64,000 nt of DNA, from the NCBI GenBank assembly GCA_020086605.1, contig JACBWW010000004.1, positions 36,336,987 through 36,400,986 of the forward strand, in the 5' to 3' direction. Position 1 is the first letter of the stretch, and every line of letters begins with the position of its first letter. Both the position numbers and the translations under genes were made by a program. Origin of the DNA: Lanius collurio. Its lineage: Eukaryota > Chordata > Aves > Passeriformes > Laniidae. Positions 49,951 through 63,200 of the stretch are shown here, piece after piece. The notes under the pieces are model-generated. The model saw nothing but the letters and a program-made list of their open reading frames with translations. It had not been told where the DNA came from and ran no database searches.

Positions 49951-50475
49951 CTACCAAAAGAACAGTATTAGCAAGGTTAACAGTAAGAAACACCATGACT
50001 GTTACCAGCTCCAATGCACCACTTGTTTTAGTCCAAAGATGTTACAGATGAGATCTTTGTCTCTCTCCTTTCCTCTCCATCTCAACCCATTCTCAAAGCG
50101 TGCATCACACCATGCAAAAAAAGTATAAAACTTCTGATCTCCAAATCAGGAGAAAATCAATTTAACTGCTGGAGAACTGAAAGGCATTTTTCATTATATA
50201 TTTTACTGGTAACACGAAGAAAACAGAGACTTCTGTGTTTTCATGCCAACCAGAACTTTTGGCTAAATTTTTCATTTTTAAGTATGAGCAAGAAGTTGGT
50301 GATGGATTGAAATTACCTGTTTAGTTCACACCAGCAATCAACAAATACATATTTTAGGCCCATAGGGGAAGTTCATAGATCTGTATCTCCCAGTGTTAAA
50401 TCCCCTGAACTATTCTCATCTTTCCCTCCTCCAAAACAGTTAGTTCAAGACTTAAGTAAACTCACTCAAACTTAC
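49951..50475 (-). other. TTC17: TTC17 intron
   Basis: A 525-base intron with donor GTAAGTT and acceptor TTTTGGTAG. No further feature. Confidence 0.9.
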
Positions 50476-50726
50476 CCATTCAGCTTCATCATCATCACCA
50501 CAGTCCCCAAAACAGGAGCTGGCTAGTCCATCCTGAGATCCCTTCTTCAGGACCCGGATTCCCTGTAAGTCCATCCGACGACCTTTTACTTCCAGTGCCC
50601 CTTCAAAAGCTTCTTGAGGCCAAGAATTTTCAAATTCATCCACCAAAGCCAGCATCTCTTCAGACATCTGATCATCTTCTAAACCCTCCACTCCTTCTGA
50701 ACTGTTGCTTTCTGCAGTGACTGCGT
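50476..50726 (-). CDS. TTC17: TTC17 exon (EEMLALVDEFENSWP)
   Basis: The exon is 251 bases, with two bases of a split Asn codon and then 83 codons. It includes SEEMLALVDEFENSWPQEAF, KGRRMDLQGIRVLKKGSQDG and CFGDCGDDDEAEW. The acceptor is GGTATTCCCTCTTAG and the donor GTAAGTT. The first third is an acidic linker, while the LALVDEF and GRRMDLQGIRVLKKG blocks are TTC17 family hallmarks. Confidence 0.97.
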
Positions 50727-51081
50727 CTAAGAGGGAATACCATAAAAAACTTGAAAAATTATTTTCCTTGTGCTTTTACAAATTGTATAAAAAGAATCTT
50801 TTTGCTGTGACCTGACTTTTCCACTTGCACAACCCAAGTATCACTGATTACTCACTGCACACTGCAAAAAGAGAGAACTAGTCAATGCAGACTTCCCCAC
50901 TGCAAACAAGCACCTGTATTATGCCTGGAGAAGAATGGTGAAGAGAATTAAACTAGTTTATGGGTTACCTATTATTTGATGGACACAGAGGGGGAAACAG
51001 CTTCTCAGAGAACAGAAAGCTCTTCAGAAAAATCTAGAAACCATTTAACTTGTCATAACTGATTTTGTAAGGCTGACTTAC
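50727..51081 (-). other. TTC17: TTC17 intron
   Basis: A 355-base intron with donor GTAAGTC and acceptor TTCCCTCTTAG. No further feature. Confidence 0.9.
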
Positions 51082-51252
51082 TTTCCAGTCTCAAGAAGGA
51101 GGGATCCCTTGCTGAACTCTGAGTAAGGACTTCTGGATCTTCTGTACCTCCCCCAGAGTGTCCTTCTGTCACTGCTGTAGCTGACTCATAGTGGTCATCA
51201 AAGTATTTCTCCTTGCCATAACTGCCATCTGGATTTTTCTCATGACAGTGGC
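51082..51252 (-). CDS. TTC17: TTC17 exon, acidic linker (most upstream exon seen)
   Basis: The exon is 171 bases: two bases of a codon split with the missing upstream exon, 56 codons (HCHEKNPDGSYGKEKYFDDH .. SARDPSFLRLE), then one base of the Asn codon completed by the next exon. The acceptor is TTTCTCTCTTTCAG and the donor GTAAGTC. It is hydrophilic, rich in Glu, Gly and Ser, and the least conserved of the nine. It is placed by its splice sites and phase more than by similarity. Some isoforms could skip it: its 171-base length keeps the frame. Confidence 0.88.
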
Positions 51253-54200
51253 CTGAAAGAGAGAAATTTACTGATATACCAAGAGAGAAAGCTCCTCCTG
51301 GATACAAGTGCAGAAGCTGTATTGTGGAAGCTACCATCTTCTAGTTTTCTACATATGGATTAAAAGAATAATTCTACAAGGTATCAAAGACTTCATTCAA
51401 CAATTAAAAAACTGATCTGCCCATTGGCAAGAGAGATCATGTAAAACAGTTACAGGAAACTATGTAATTAGGTATCTATGTGAACTGCTAATGAAAGAAA
51501 AATCAGCTGCTTTTCAAAGGAAGGGTTGCACAGGACACGAGAAACTACTGTGTGCTGGTAGCAACTCCAGTGAACACTCCCAAGACATGTTTTAGTGATA
51601 ATGCACCATATGAAGACATTGCCTGCCATATAAACTTTCACTTGAGACATCATCATGGTCACCATGCTTACGTGCAAGAGAAAAAGGGCCAAGGCAGACT
51701 GATCTGGGAATGCCAGACTCTGACCTTCTATGCCAGCAACAGACAGCACGTTGCTATGACTAGCTCATTAAACAGACAGACAAAAGCTAAGAGCATTAAT
51801 CTGTGCAAAAAATCAGAAGTTTATACAGCTGAAAATTTAACATCTATAATTTTGTGCTCAAGTTACATGTCCACATTCCACAAAATGCAAAGAGATAGGA
51901 ATATCACCAAAATAATCCAAATGTAGAGTCAGTAATGAGAAGAAACAAAAAAAGCACACACTTGCAACAGTAGTCTTTGAGCATCCTTCAGTGCCACATA
52001 AGCATTCAGACAGTTAGAAGGGTGGCCAACTGCATCTTTGTAACAAAATTTTTGATAATAAGTTCATTTTAACTACAGATCTCAGATTTTCTTACACTGA
52101 TTACTTCCCAGGGCCACAAGTGTTTAGGGAACACAGCTAATGACACGATTCTCCACGTGTGAGAGGCTGGGAACTGCCCCAAATCCCAAAGCACAGCTAC
52201 AGGGCTGAGACACAGACTAGGTGCACCTGTCTCATCACACAGGAAACCTGTCACCTCCAAGAAAAACATATTCCACGTACTCAGCTACTGCTCTCAAACC
52301 CCTCCTTCCATTATTTTAATCACTTGTGAGTGAAAATAGTACACATATACAAATGAATTAAGCGCACAGTTGAATAAAAGAAAAATTAAGTGCAAGATTC
52401 TCAAGTACAATCCCCATTCTACCTTCCTGAATGGAAATTATATTTCTCTATGCTTATGGGAAACATTATTTTTTTCAACCAGCAGCATAAAATAACAAGA
52501 ATGTGACTAAAGTAGATCAGTGACCCTTTTCTACTTCATGCACTGATCCCAACAAAAGAATAATTGTAGTTTTACTCCTCTATCAGGCCAGTGGGATGAG
52601 AGGATGGTTCCAACTCTCATGTAAGGGTAACCTGTTCCACTGCTTCTCTGCAAAGTGAAAACTACAGCTTTTAGCTTTCTCCCTCTGGGAACACTCAGGT
52701 GGCATCTTTGGAGGAGAAACAGACCAGTATTTTCTCTGTGAGTTTGAGTGAGCAAAATCAAACAAATTAAACTATTTATAAACCCTTTGGGAAAACTATT
52801 GTCCTACCTTTTCTGCTGTACGTAAGAAGACAAACAGTGAGGAAATATATAAAACAGAAGCAGTTAACTTCATAAACTCTTCTAACGTTTACCATACAGT
52901 TATACTCAGCCTTTTCTACTGTATCAGTCGTTGGTTCTTTCTTCAATTCCCTGCCCACCTCACCCATTCTGCCAATAAAAAATTAATTGGTTTCATAAAA
53001 AAAACCAAAACAAACCAAAAAAACCCTATCACTTCAATACATGAAGATCTTCATGTTTAGTATGATAAATGGTGCACACAGAACTCTTAAGCTACCCTCA
53101 CCTGACAGCAACCCAGCCTGATTTCAATGTTAGTCAGGTGCTTCTCAGTAATGTGATGACCACAATTCCCTTTGCTGAAGATCAACTCATCATTATTACA
53201 AAGAAAGAAGCAAAAGAAGTTCCAACCCTGACAACTATTTTTAACTGAAATCAAAATGCCAAAAAGAATAAAAAAAGCTGGAAAGTGCAAGCAGACAGGA
53301 AAAAAAATGACAGCACTTAAAATTCTACTTAACACCAACTCTGTTAATATTAATTTACAAACACTGACAGCTAAAAACAGACTAGATGACTGTGCTGGCT
53401 TTCTTGGGATCTGAGAACTGCTATATTTAGAAACCTGAGTGACCTAATTTTTTCAAATTGCTGCTTTCAGTTGTCTGATGTTGCTGGAGACTACAATGCC
53501 AGCTGAAAAAACAATGGAAGCTGAAGATCTCTAGTGATTGGCAGTGGTACTGAAACAGTGCAAGTCAGAACTTCACAACTTCTGTCAGCCAGGTGCCTGA
53601 AGCCCACCAGGGAAGAGTGTGAGACCAGCAGGGGAACAGCACAGCCCCAAATTCCAGGCACATTCTCCATCTGCAGAACTTCGGTTGTATCACTGCAATA
53701 CTTCCAGCACCTCTGTTGTGCTAAGGACAAAAGTGACCACTGACCTACAAATGCTCAGCAATTTATTATTAATATTTCACATATGTTCTGGCTGTCTAAA
53801 TCTGCACATGTGAATTTTGGGTGTTAAGTCCTGAGACAGTGATATTATAGCTACAAAACTTGGAAGTCTAAAACTTCTACATGCTACTTGGCAACTTCAG
53901 CTTACTCCATCCTGAAAATTTACTAGAGAAGGATCACCTTCTTTCCCATTTATTTTCTGAGAGAAGTGCTGTCACTTTTCCTGTTGATTCTGTACAGCTA
54001 AGAAAGCTCAGAGGGAAGTGGATCAGAGTCTGTCTTATCTTACCTTGTGTATTATGACAGTTGGTCACCAAATTTCAGACAGTAAAACAAAAATCATAGT
54101 GATGATACAAAACAAGTGCCTAAGTCTTTATTTAAGTGATGCAAATAACACAGTCTGTGCCAGGTAAATGTAGAAAACGGCAAAAAAAAAAACAACAGAG

Positions 54201-57200
54201 AAGTTCCTAATTTACAAAGGAAATCCTCTGGAGAAAAAGCAAATACAAACTCTAAACTGAAGCATTGAGACTTTGGAGATTAAAAGCAAAACACAGTATT
54301 GCATATTAAAGGACTCTATTCCCATATTATTTTAACTTGTAAATTTTTTGGCCAATGTGAACACACTTGTACAGCATTAGCACAAACCAAACTTTAAATA
54401 TAGGAAAGATTTGTTCAACTATCCATCCCATTTAATATCAACTACCTTCATGATTTTCAGGGCCCTTCTCAAATGCCCACAGAGGCTGTGGTACCTACTG
54501 CAATTGGTAGGGCTGAAAAACCCTAGAGAGAAAATCAGGCTCAAGTTCTTTAGAACAGGGTGATTCCAAACTCTTAAGATGAATTCCACTTAGCATAAGG
54601 AGGGAAGCACCCAGAGTGTTGACATCTGTCACAAGGAAGAAGAAATATTAGGAGGGAGAATTGATGCAGTAACTGAAGTTTAAGACTTGCTCCATCTATG
54701 AATGGATTACAAATACTTATTCTGAACCACACTTAATGTTGCCATATTTCTCAGAAAAGTCACACTTGGAAACAATTATGAACTTTCGTTTTATGAAAAC
54801 TTATGAACTTTTCTAGGGTTATGTGTTTGGGTTTTTTCTGGGGTCTGAGAGCAAATTTCTGCCAATTTAGGTGATCCCAGATTGAAAGCCACTTAAGACA
54901 AGGATAGAAACGTAGGAAGTATGGAAAAGAGGAAAGATGAACAAACAACACCCCGACTGTGTCACATGGAAGTGCTGCACCTTGAGTAAGGTCTTCAAAG
55001 TAATCAAACCCCATCATTAAATTGGGCATTGACTGTTCTACTGTAGCTGTTTGTTTCTTGTGTTATATCTGGCAGAGAGAATGAGGCCTCAGTAAATATT
55101 TTCACTGATTCCTATATACCAACTAGAGATACAGGATTTGGTGCCATCAACAGCATTAGAAATAAAAAGTAAAATTATCTCCAATCTTTGGCCAGCACAA
55201 AACTTTTACTGACATTTAGCTCTGTGTCAGTGCAGAGCCTGCAAAACATGGCATTCCTAACTCCACCATCTATGTTCCAACATCCTAGTTTTATGAAAAT
55301 TATTGGGTTCTAACTTCTAATGTTATATAGACTAGTTCCCTTAATTTTTTTTCGATACATATTTAGAAATTACAATGGCAGAATAATGCCTCGGAACTAA
55401 AAGTCAAGTAATTTTAAATTTAGGTACTGATTTTTTCTCCTGTACCATCTGGAATAAATAGAGCTGCATTATCTCCTGAATTATTACAAGATTCAAAGAC
55501 TGCTGCTGTGGTTGGTGACTTGCATTAGGTTAGGCAAAATGCACGTTATCTGGAGGTATGTGTCACTTAAATGATTTGCCTCTTTATGGGTAAACACAGT
55601 CAACAGAGCTGTACTTAATACAGATGTAAGTCAGCCTAATACCTAAGTTGTCAGAGCAGAGAACAAGCTGCTAACTAACAGGAGTTATTAACGCCATACT
55701 TATTTTTTATGAACGCTTAAAACTAGTATTCCCCACAGTGAAATTCAGTAAAGATAGGTTTTTTTTCTTTTTGCAGTTGGAATGACATATCACTGAGCTC
55801 AATGGAAATAAGTTTCAATCCCTGCAGCAGATGAACAGTCTCATCTAGAGACATCACAGCAGCAGTGCATCAATAAAGAGTCTTTTTTTTACTTTTGCTA
55901 GTCACTGCTTAGACAAATGCAGAGACACAAGTCAGAGGGGGTGCTGCATTACCATTTTACATTTGAGAATGGGTAACAATGATGCTCAGAGGTCATGTGA
56001 AAAATGTGCTCACTACTTGAGTGACATTGTATATTTACAATTAGGCTAAAATATATTCATTACAGAAATTAAACTGAAACCCAGTACATCATCACCCATC
56101 ACTTTTATAGAACCAGTCGTGTTCAGTGCCTCGTGTCACAGGCAATATAATTTACCAGGATTTACAAAAATAAACTGGAATGAGAGAACTCACCTACCAG
56201 AACCTTTTGTTCTTCTAAACTACTGGGGTCTCAGACATCAACAGTTGGGCTAAATGAGCACCTCAAGAATGGTCTTACTTTCTGCACCACAGTGACTTGG
56301 CTGCAGTCTGACAATAACAAGCCAGGGCAGTGTCACAGGGAAGTGACGTTTGGGAGACCATCCTCTAGACAACATAAAAACATGAACTTTGACTTTCATG
56401 GCAACGTTAACAGTGGTGATTAACACACTGCATACTCTAATTGCCTTGATCTTTCAAGGTGAACATAGTAATTTCTTCAAGATCTTCTGAGACATTAACA
56501 GCAACCATGTTATTCCAATCACATATAAGCAGATATTTGATTGCAAAGCATTTGCTAAGGGAAAAAAATGCAAGCCACTTATTTTGAGGTGAGTTTTAAA
56601 AGCAATAGGATGGGCAGTAACTAAGAAGAGACCTATCTTAGCAGCTACTGCTGCTCTGCTTACCTTATTCATAAATTCACATGGTTCTATCTATATTCTG
56701 CTGACAATTAATGCAGTCCTTTTCTTACTGTTTTCATAAAAAAAATAAAACTTTATACTTCAAAATTAATCCCATAATTGAGCTCTGAAAGCAGAAACTG
56801 CACAGCACTTAGGACTGAACAGGATTGCCTTCAAAAATGTTACAGAAAGGTCACAGGCCATAACTGGTGAACTGTACAACTGCACTGTACTCCAGAAGCA
56901 ATACCAAAGGAATTTGTTGCTTTCCACACACAAGCATAAAAAAAATACAGCTAAAGAATTCTCAGTTAACTTTTAGTGAAAAATGATCAACAAAGTGATC
57001 ATCCAGGTAAGTAAAAAGAGAAGAAAACTCTTAAGTTTTAATTAGAATTACCAGGCTGCACAATACTGACCTGTGAACGTTTGCTAGGTCTGTATTTAGC
57101 TCAAGAGAAATACACCACATCTACCACATATTGACTGTGCACTACAGGATCCAGGAAGGATGCAAAGCAGGTGGGCAACCTCCATCTGCAGAAGCATGAA

Positions 57201-60200
57201 ACAGTTCACAGCCTTGCTGCTGACTTGAAAAGCAACCAGCCCAAGCAGTGGCCAGTCTCGCTCTCTCTGAAACCAACAGTATCACTGCTGATTTCAACCA
57301 CGCACGACTCCGCTTCAGAACAGCAACACCAGCAGACCTCCAGTGCCTCTTACAGTTGTAACACGCTGGATAAACCAAAAAAAAGGACATATCTACTACC
57401 CACATATCATCATAACTTATCTTCTGGATAACAAAACCCAGATTGCAGTAAGTTCCCTCTCTGATAAAGTTAAGTATCAGTGTGGGTATTGAAATAGACT
57501 GAGTAGTGTAGTGACCAAATTTTAAACTAAGCCTTTAGTGTGTTTTCACCCTACACACAAACACTATTTGTTAATTTCTAGCTTTTTCCTTTAATAGAGA
57601 TCCTCCTTTGAAAAGCCAGAAGTTACAATACAAAAATAAACATTTTCAAAGGACATGACAAACTGCTGATTGAAAAAATGAAGTAGGGAAAACAAATACT
57701 GAAAAGCAAAATGAAGTATTTTAAAAGGTGATTTACATAAATTCCTCCCTTTCATAGCCAATGGACCTTCTTCAAAGATGATGAGAGGCATGCTCGAAAT
57801 AGAATAGTCAGAAAAGCACTACATAAAAAGCTTCCATTTGATGCATAGCAAAAAACAGGATGATAATTTATGCCATCAAAATATAGACTGAAGCACACAA
57901 AAGTTCTCTTTTATTATTGATTCCAACAATAGTTTTCCAGTTAAGAGGTTTATATGGTAAAACTGCTCTTACTCATAGGAAATTTTAGAATCTGATTTGT
58001 AGCCAAAAAATGCCTCTGAATTGGCTTAGCTATAGATTTAAAGGTTATCTATTTGTCTCATCACAGAAGTTCTGATTAAACCTTTCAAAACACACAAATG
58101 CCAACAATACATAACCAGATTTCTTGATCATATTGAGAGAAATACTTCACCACCACGTAATAGACCAGTCCCTGATGAACAGCTACAAAAATTCTCCTTA
58201 TGAAATATAAAGAAGTGATAAATAAAACATGGGGAAAAAATTAAAGGGGAAGAGAAACCTATTTAAAATAGAACATAACGCAGTTTAATAAGGGACATGC
58301 ACGCAAAACATTCTGAAGAATTCAGTAGGCTACTCTATAACAGAGTAGAAAATGTCAACCTTCCTCCCAGCAACAGGGGGTGGCAAATTGAAGAGACTGA
58401 CTACTTAAAGCCTTCACTCTCCTCCTTCCTCTCCACCCACTAAAATAAGAGTTTACTTTTTTCACGATGCACACCTAGAAGCAGAAACTTACTCTATGGT
58501 GCCGGGAACAGGGCCAAAAACATAGAAACATCTAAATGTAACCCCGCCAATAATTCTGTCAGTGAATAAAAGAAGACTAGAAAATGTCTCTTTCAGAGAA
58601 CCCTCTTTCTGTATATGGAGTGTGAAGGTAAGTAGTCCTCCAGTCTGAATTTCAGTCTGTCTCAAGAGTAATGATTTTTTTCTTCTTGCTTGTTTTGGGG
58701 AAAGAGAGAAAAAATGCAAGAGAAATAAGTACATAGAAGTTCTGAAGACAAAGGCTTGTCCTCAGTGACTTCTCCTTGGGTCAGATTTTTTTACTGTAGA
58801 TAAGAAAATAGTTACTTATGAATTTCATAACAATAAACACTCACCCATAGTAGTTCAAAATATAAGCATGCTGTGAATATTAAATGACTAATATTTAGAT
58901 CCCTGTACACAACACAATTGTGAAATCTGTTTATGATTAAGCCAAAGAAAATTCTTAGTTTAAGTATCATTAGCATAAGCAAAGCCTACAGTGGCCTTTA
59001 TTTTTTTTGTCTTTCTAATATTTTCTCTTTTCCACAAATCTATTATGCTAAGCATCACATATTTTGTAGATTCCGTTAGATCCTAAGTATCTACGAAGAC
59101 AAGTCTAAAAAGGATTTTAAGTAAAACAGTAACCTACTCCTGAGAAATGGCATCACACAGTTAAACTCTTCAGGAGTCAGTAACTCCACCATGGGTTATG
59201 GTTAGCACTTCTCTGAATGCATAGGGTTGAAACTCCAAAGCCAAGGAAAGGCCTTATGTGTGTGTCTTTTGATTACCACTCTGTCTGTGAGGTTTGCATC
59301 ATATACTGGAATTTAAACAATATACCACAGGCACATGAGCCCATGTTTTTTGAGAAAATATTTTGATAAACTGCATTTACATTTATCTGCGTATCTCTTC
59401 ACTGGGTTATACTGCTCAGAAAGAACAGATTAACAGTTAGACTTGATCCATGACAATTTACTGATTTGTTTGGAATACATATCCATGCAACTTCTCCTCC
59501 TAACTAGACATCAGAGGTACTGACATGCTCAAATAGCAAACCTGTTAACTGGTCAGGTAGGCCTGTCCCTCACTAACCTAAGAGAGCTTTTAAGTGCATG
59601 GCAGTTTGTCTGACAGGGCACACTCTACACAAATCCATTAAAAAGCATAACTGCTGCTGTAAATAGGACTTAAAAAAAAAAAAATCCTGGTGTTGATGTG
59701 TAGTGGTTTCCATGTCAAACCACGACACGATGGAATGATGATCAAGAACCAGATTAGTTTTTTCTTAAGTAAGTAATATCTGCAGAAGGTCATGTTTGAC
59801 AAGAATGCTGCCAACCACCCTAGATTAGAATTCAACAAGAAAACACTCTCCTCACACTGCCAGAACAGTACAAAGTGATAGAATTGTTACTGTAGAAAGA
59901 CTAGAAATTTTTGGAAGAACGTCCCTTCTCCCCAGAATGGCTACATTCAAGAAGCTTCAATCTCCTCCTCTAGGGAAACGCTGAACTGTCCTAGTTTCAG
60001 TCTCTAGTAGCCAGAACAGATGATAGATTTAAAGCTTTGAGGACAGTCAGAGCACAACACAAACTCACATGAACCAGGCAACCAACCTTAAAAGGAAAAA
60101 ACAAATCAATAAAGCAGACAGATCAGGGGTAGTTAAGTGCCTGGCACTCCATGGCTCAGCGTGCAGTGCTCATTTCAATCTGAGCACATGGCATTGCATG

Positions 60201-63200
60201 CTGCTTTGAGACAACCTCCACATGACTCATTACAGGCTGAGGCTACACATCATCACTTTACAAGTTCTCAGATTTAAGCCAAGTGAATACAGCCTTCAAG
60301 GTCTTGGCCAGCTGCTAATGACACTAAACTACATATTGTCACTTTTCTCATATGTGGGGACCACATGTTCTTTTCTCTTCCACACATGCTTTAACCAAGT
60401 CATTAATTCAGTGTGTACAGCTCAACTGTGAACATGTTTGTGAAACTACCTCTCCCTGCAGACATAGCTGGGGAATTACTCTTCCTCCTAAAAAGGCTGA
60501 TGAACATATGCAGTTGTTGGTACTTTTTAAATAGGTCCAGCTCTAGGAGGTGCACCCAATTAAGATTCAGGAAGAAATTTTAGCAGCTACATGTAAGTAA
60601 CTGCCACTGGCAAAGACAGCCTCTCAAACAGAGAGGAAGACACAGACAGTCATAAACTTCTCATTTTCTGTACATTCTTGTCACAAAAAAGCACCACACA
60701 CATTGCAGAGAAACGTTGATACATCTGATAACTGAAGGTATCAAGTTTTGAAAAATTTAGTTGGAGTGAGAATCTTTTCCCTTCCAGCAATGCCTGACAT
60801 TTCTCCTCCTCCTACACGAACATGTAGCTACTGCTCAGGTAAAGGAAGGATCCCAGTAATGTATGAAGAAGAATCTTTTGCACTGTAAAGGCAGATAAAA
60901 ACGGGAAATGTCACATTATATTTAGTTTAATACTGTACTGCTATTTCTTCATACTGAATGGTTTTGCATCAGTGAACTCTCATTGAATTCTCCTACAGTT
61001 CTAATTCCCTTCCATAGTGCAATTCTCATTTCCTCAGTTACTCCTGCAGCTGAGGCCATGATTTTCTCTTCTCTGCTAGCCAGTGGCCCTCTGATCTTGG
61101 GAAAAGACAGAATGGATATGGAACACTAAATATTGCAGGTATACCATTCTTAACAGAGCATGACTGTTGGGAGAAGCTGTCAGGTACATCACCATGCAGG
61201 AAATAAGCAGGCCATGTATGTAAGATAGTGAGACATACTTTGCATGATGAAAGAAGCTGCAGAACCAATTCACCCATTAACATATTTAACACATGCAAAA
61301 GGAATGACATTTGAGCAACAGAGCTATACTTAAGGAAGCATGCATTGTTTACAGAAACCTTTAAATTCCTAATGGCTTTCCAGCAGGCAGCAGCTTGGAA
61401 GCAATGTGCATGAGCAGTGAGTACACAGCCTTTGGATACTGGTGTAGCTAAAAATTCCATGTTTAACGTAGTACCACATTCTTTCATTTTTCTATTTAAG
61501 AATCTCAATCTATACATCTTTTATATAGTTTTGACAAGAAAAATACATGGAAAGTAAAGACAGGTTTCAAAGTGAGCTTGGCACAGGGATATTAGGGCAA
61601 GGTCATTTACCTTCAACTTCCTTAAGCAACTCAAGACACACCAGATGAAGACTTTCCAGGGAAAGGTATGATTTATAAATCAGGCTCCAAGGACTGAAAA
61701 GTATGAAGAAGCCTGCATCTGGTCAACTACCTTCAAGATCTCATCACTAAGATTACTGCAGCAAAAGCAGTGGGAACTGCTTCTTCCTTTACTGGGCTAG
61801 TGGCGCAGAAACAGTAGCACAAACCCAAAATAATTGGGTCACATTATTCTCACAGAGCACATTCTCATATGGATTTCTCCAAGATCTTCCACTCAGAAAC
61901 ACACTGGACATTTCCCGCCACCCCAACTCCCCAGGGATGTTGGCTTCCACCAGGACAAAAAGCAGTTCTCATTCTCTGTAGCTCCCACCTGCCTGCATTC
62001 TGCAAGGTGTTTGCACTCTACGAAAGTACAATTTAAACTCCTCTTATTTCTTTTAGCACTACAGAGCCCAAATATGGTGACCTAGAGTCCACTAGCACAG
62101 CACCCACCACATCTTGCAGAAGACTGTCACTGTATGATCTTCACTGCCAGAGATGCCTGGCTGCCAGAGAGAGAAAGAATCCAGCTCGATTTTCAGATTC
62201 CAGGTGGAACCATAGGGTGAACAACAGGCACATGGGCACACTCCTGTGCCTGTACAGGGCAGCAAGAGGCAACTGAGTACTTAACTTCAAAGGATAACAA
62301 GGATTTTAGAACTGCCACTATTTCACACAGAACCCACTTTCTCTATGCTACTGCTAAATGACCAAGGCAAATTATTGCCATGATGTGTTTCTGAGAGCTC
62401 TGACATGCTGCTCACATGCTTCATAGAATTCTGCTTGTTTAAAAACCATACTGGTGTTGACCCTTCTGTTCATACAGATGAACGTTACCATAAGGCAAGA
62501 GAGACAGTAAAAGCAACAGAGAAATGAATGATCACAGGTCTCACCCCTTTCACAAACTATCAGATAAATAAGAGTACTAATATATGTGGTATCTCAATAA
62601 GGTTCATGAGCACTCATGAATTCTGCCCTCTAATATGCAAATTAAGATGAGAAAAAGTTGAACTTCAAACAAGTGCTCAGTTCAGAATCCCATATAAAAA
62701 AAAATAGATTCTTGCATTCTGTTTCAACCAAACCACGATTAAATTCTGAACTAAGCTCAATATCCTTTGTTCCAAAAGTAAACATCTTAGGGAATGTTTA
62801 CTCCATTAATGTAAATGTAACACCATTAACACTGTAAGTGATAAGCATTCCTTGGACAAATAAGATAAAGCAGTTTGATAAGGAGGAATTACTACTATGA
62901 TAAAAATGTCTAAAAGGACCTCATGCTATAGAAAATGGAACCAAAATTCAGCAACTTGTTGCTGGGACTTTCAAGTCAGTCATAACTGATAGGGAATAAC
63001 TGAGTTATGTGAAAGGTACATTTAAAAATGCAAAGTATTTCACACCCCTTGTCTTAACACACTATTGTAGAGAAACCTATGTGAAGCTTTTGCTTAATGT
63101 CTGTGTATCTCAAATCACTACAGGGACTTGAGGTAATTGCAGCTGTCAAGCTAGAGTTAGAGGCTTAAACTGGGATGTTGATCTAAGGAAGTTATTTAGT

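Noticed and set aside
60795..60831. Plus-strand mini-exon-like sequence between CCTTCCAG and GTAAAG
   Set aside because: Only 12 or so codons, wrong strand for TTC17, no partner exons seen.
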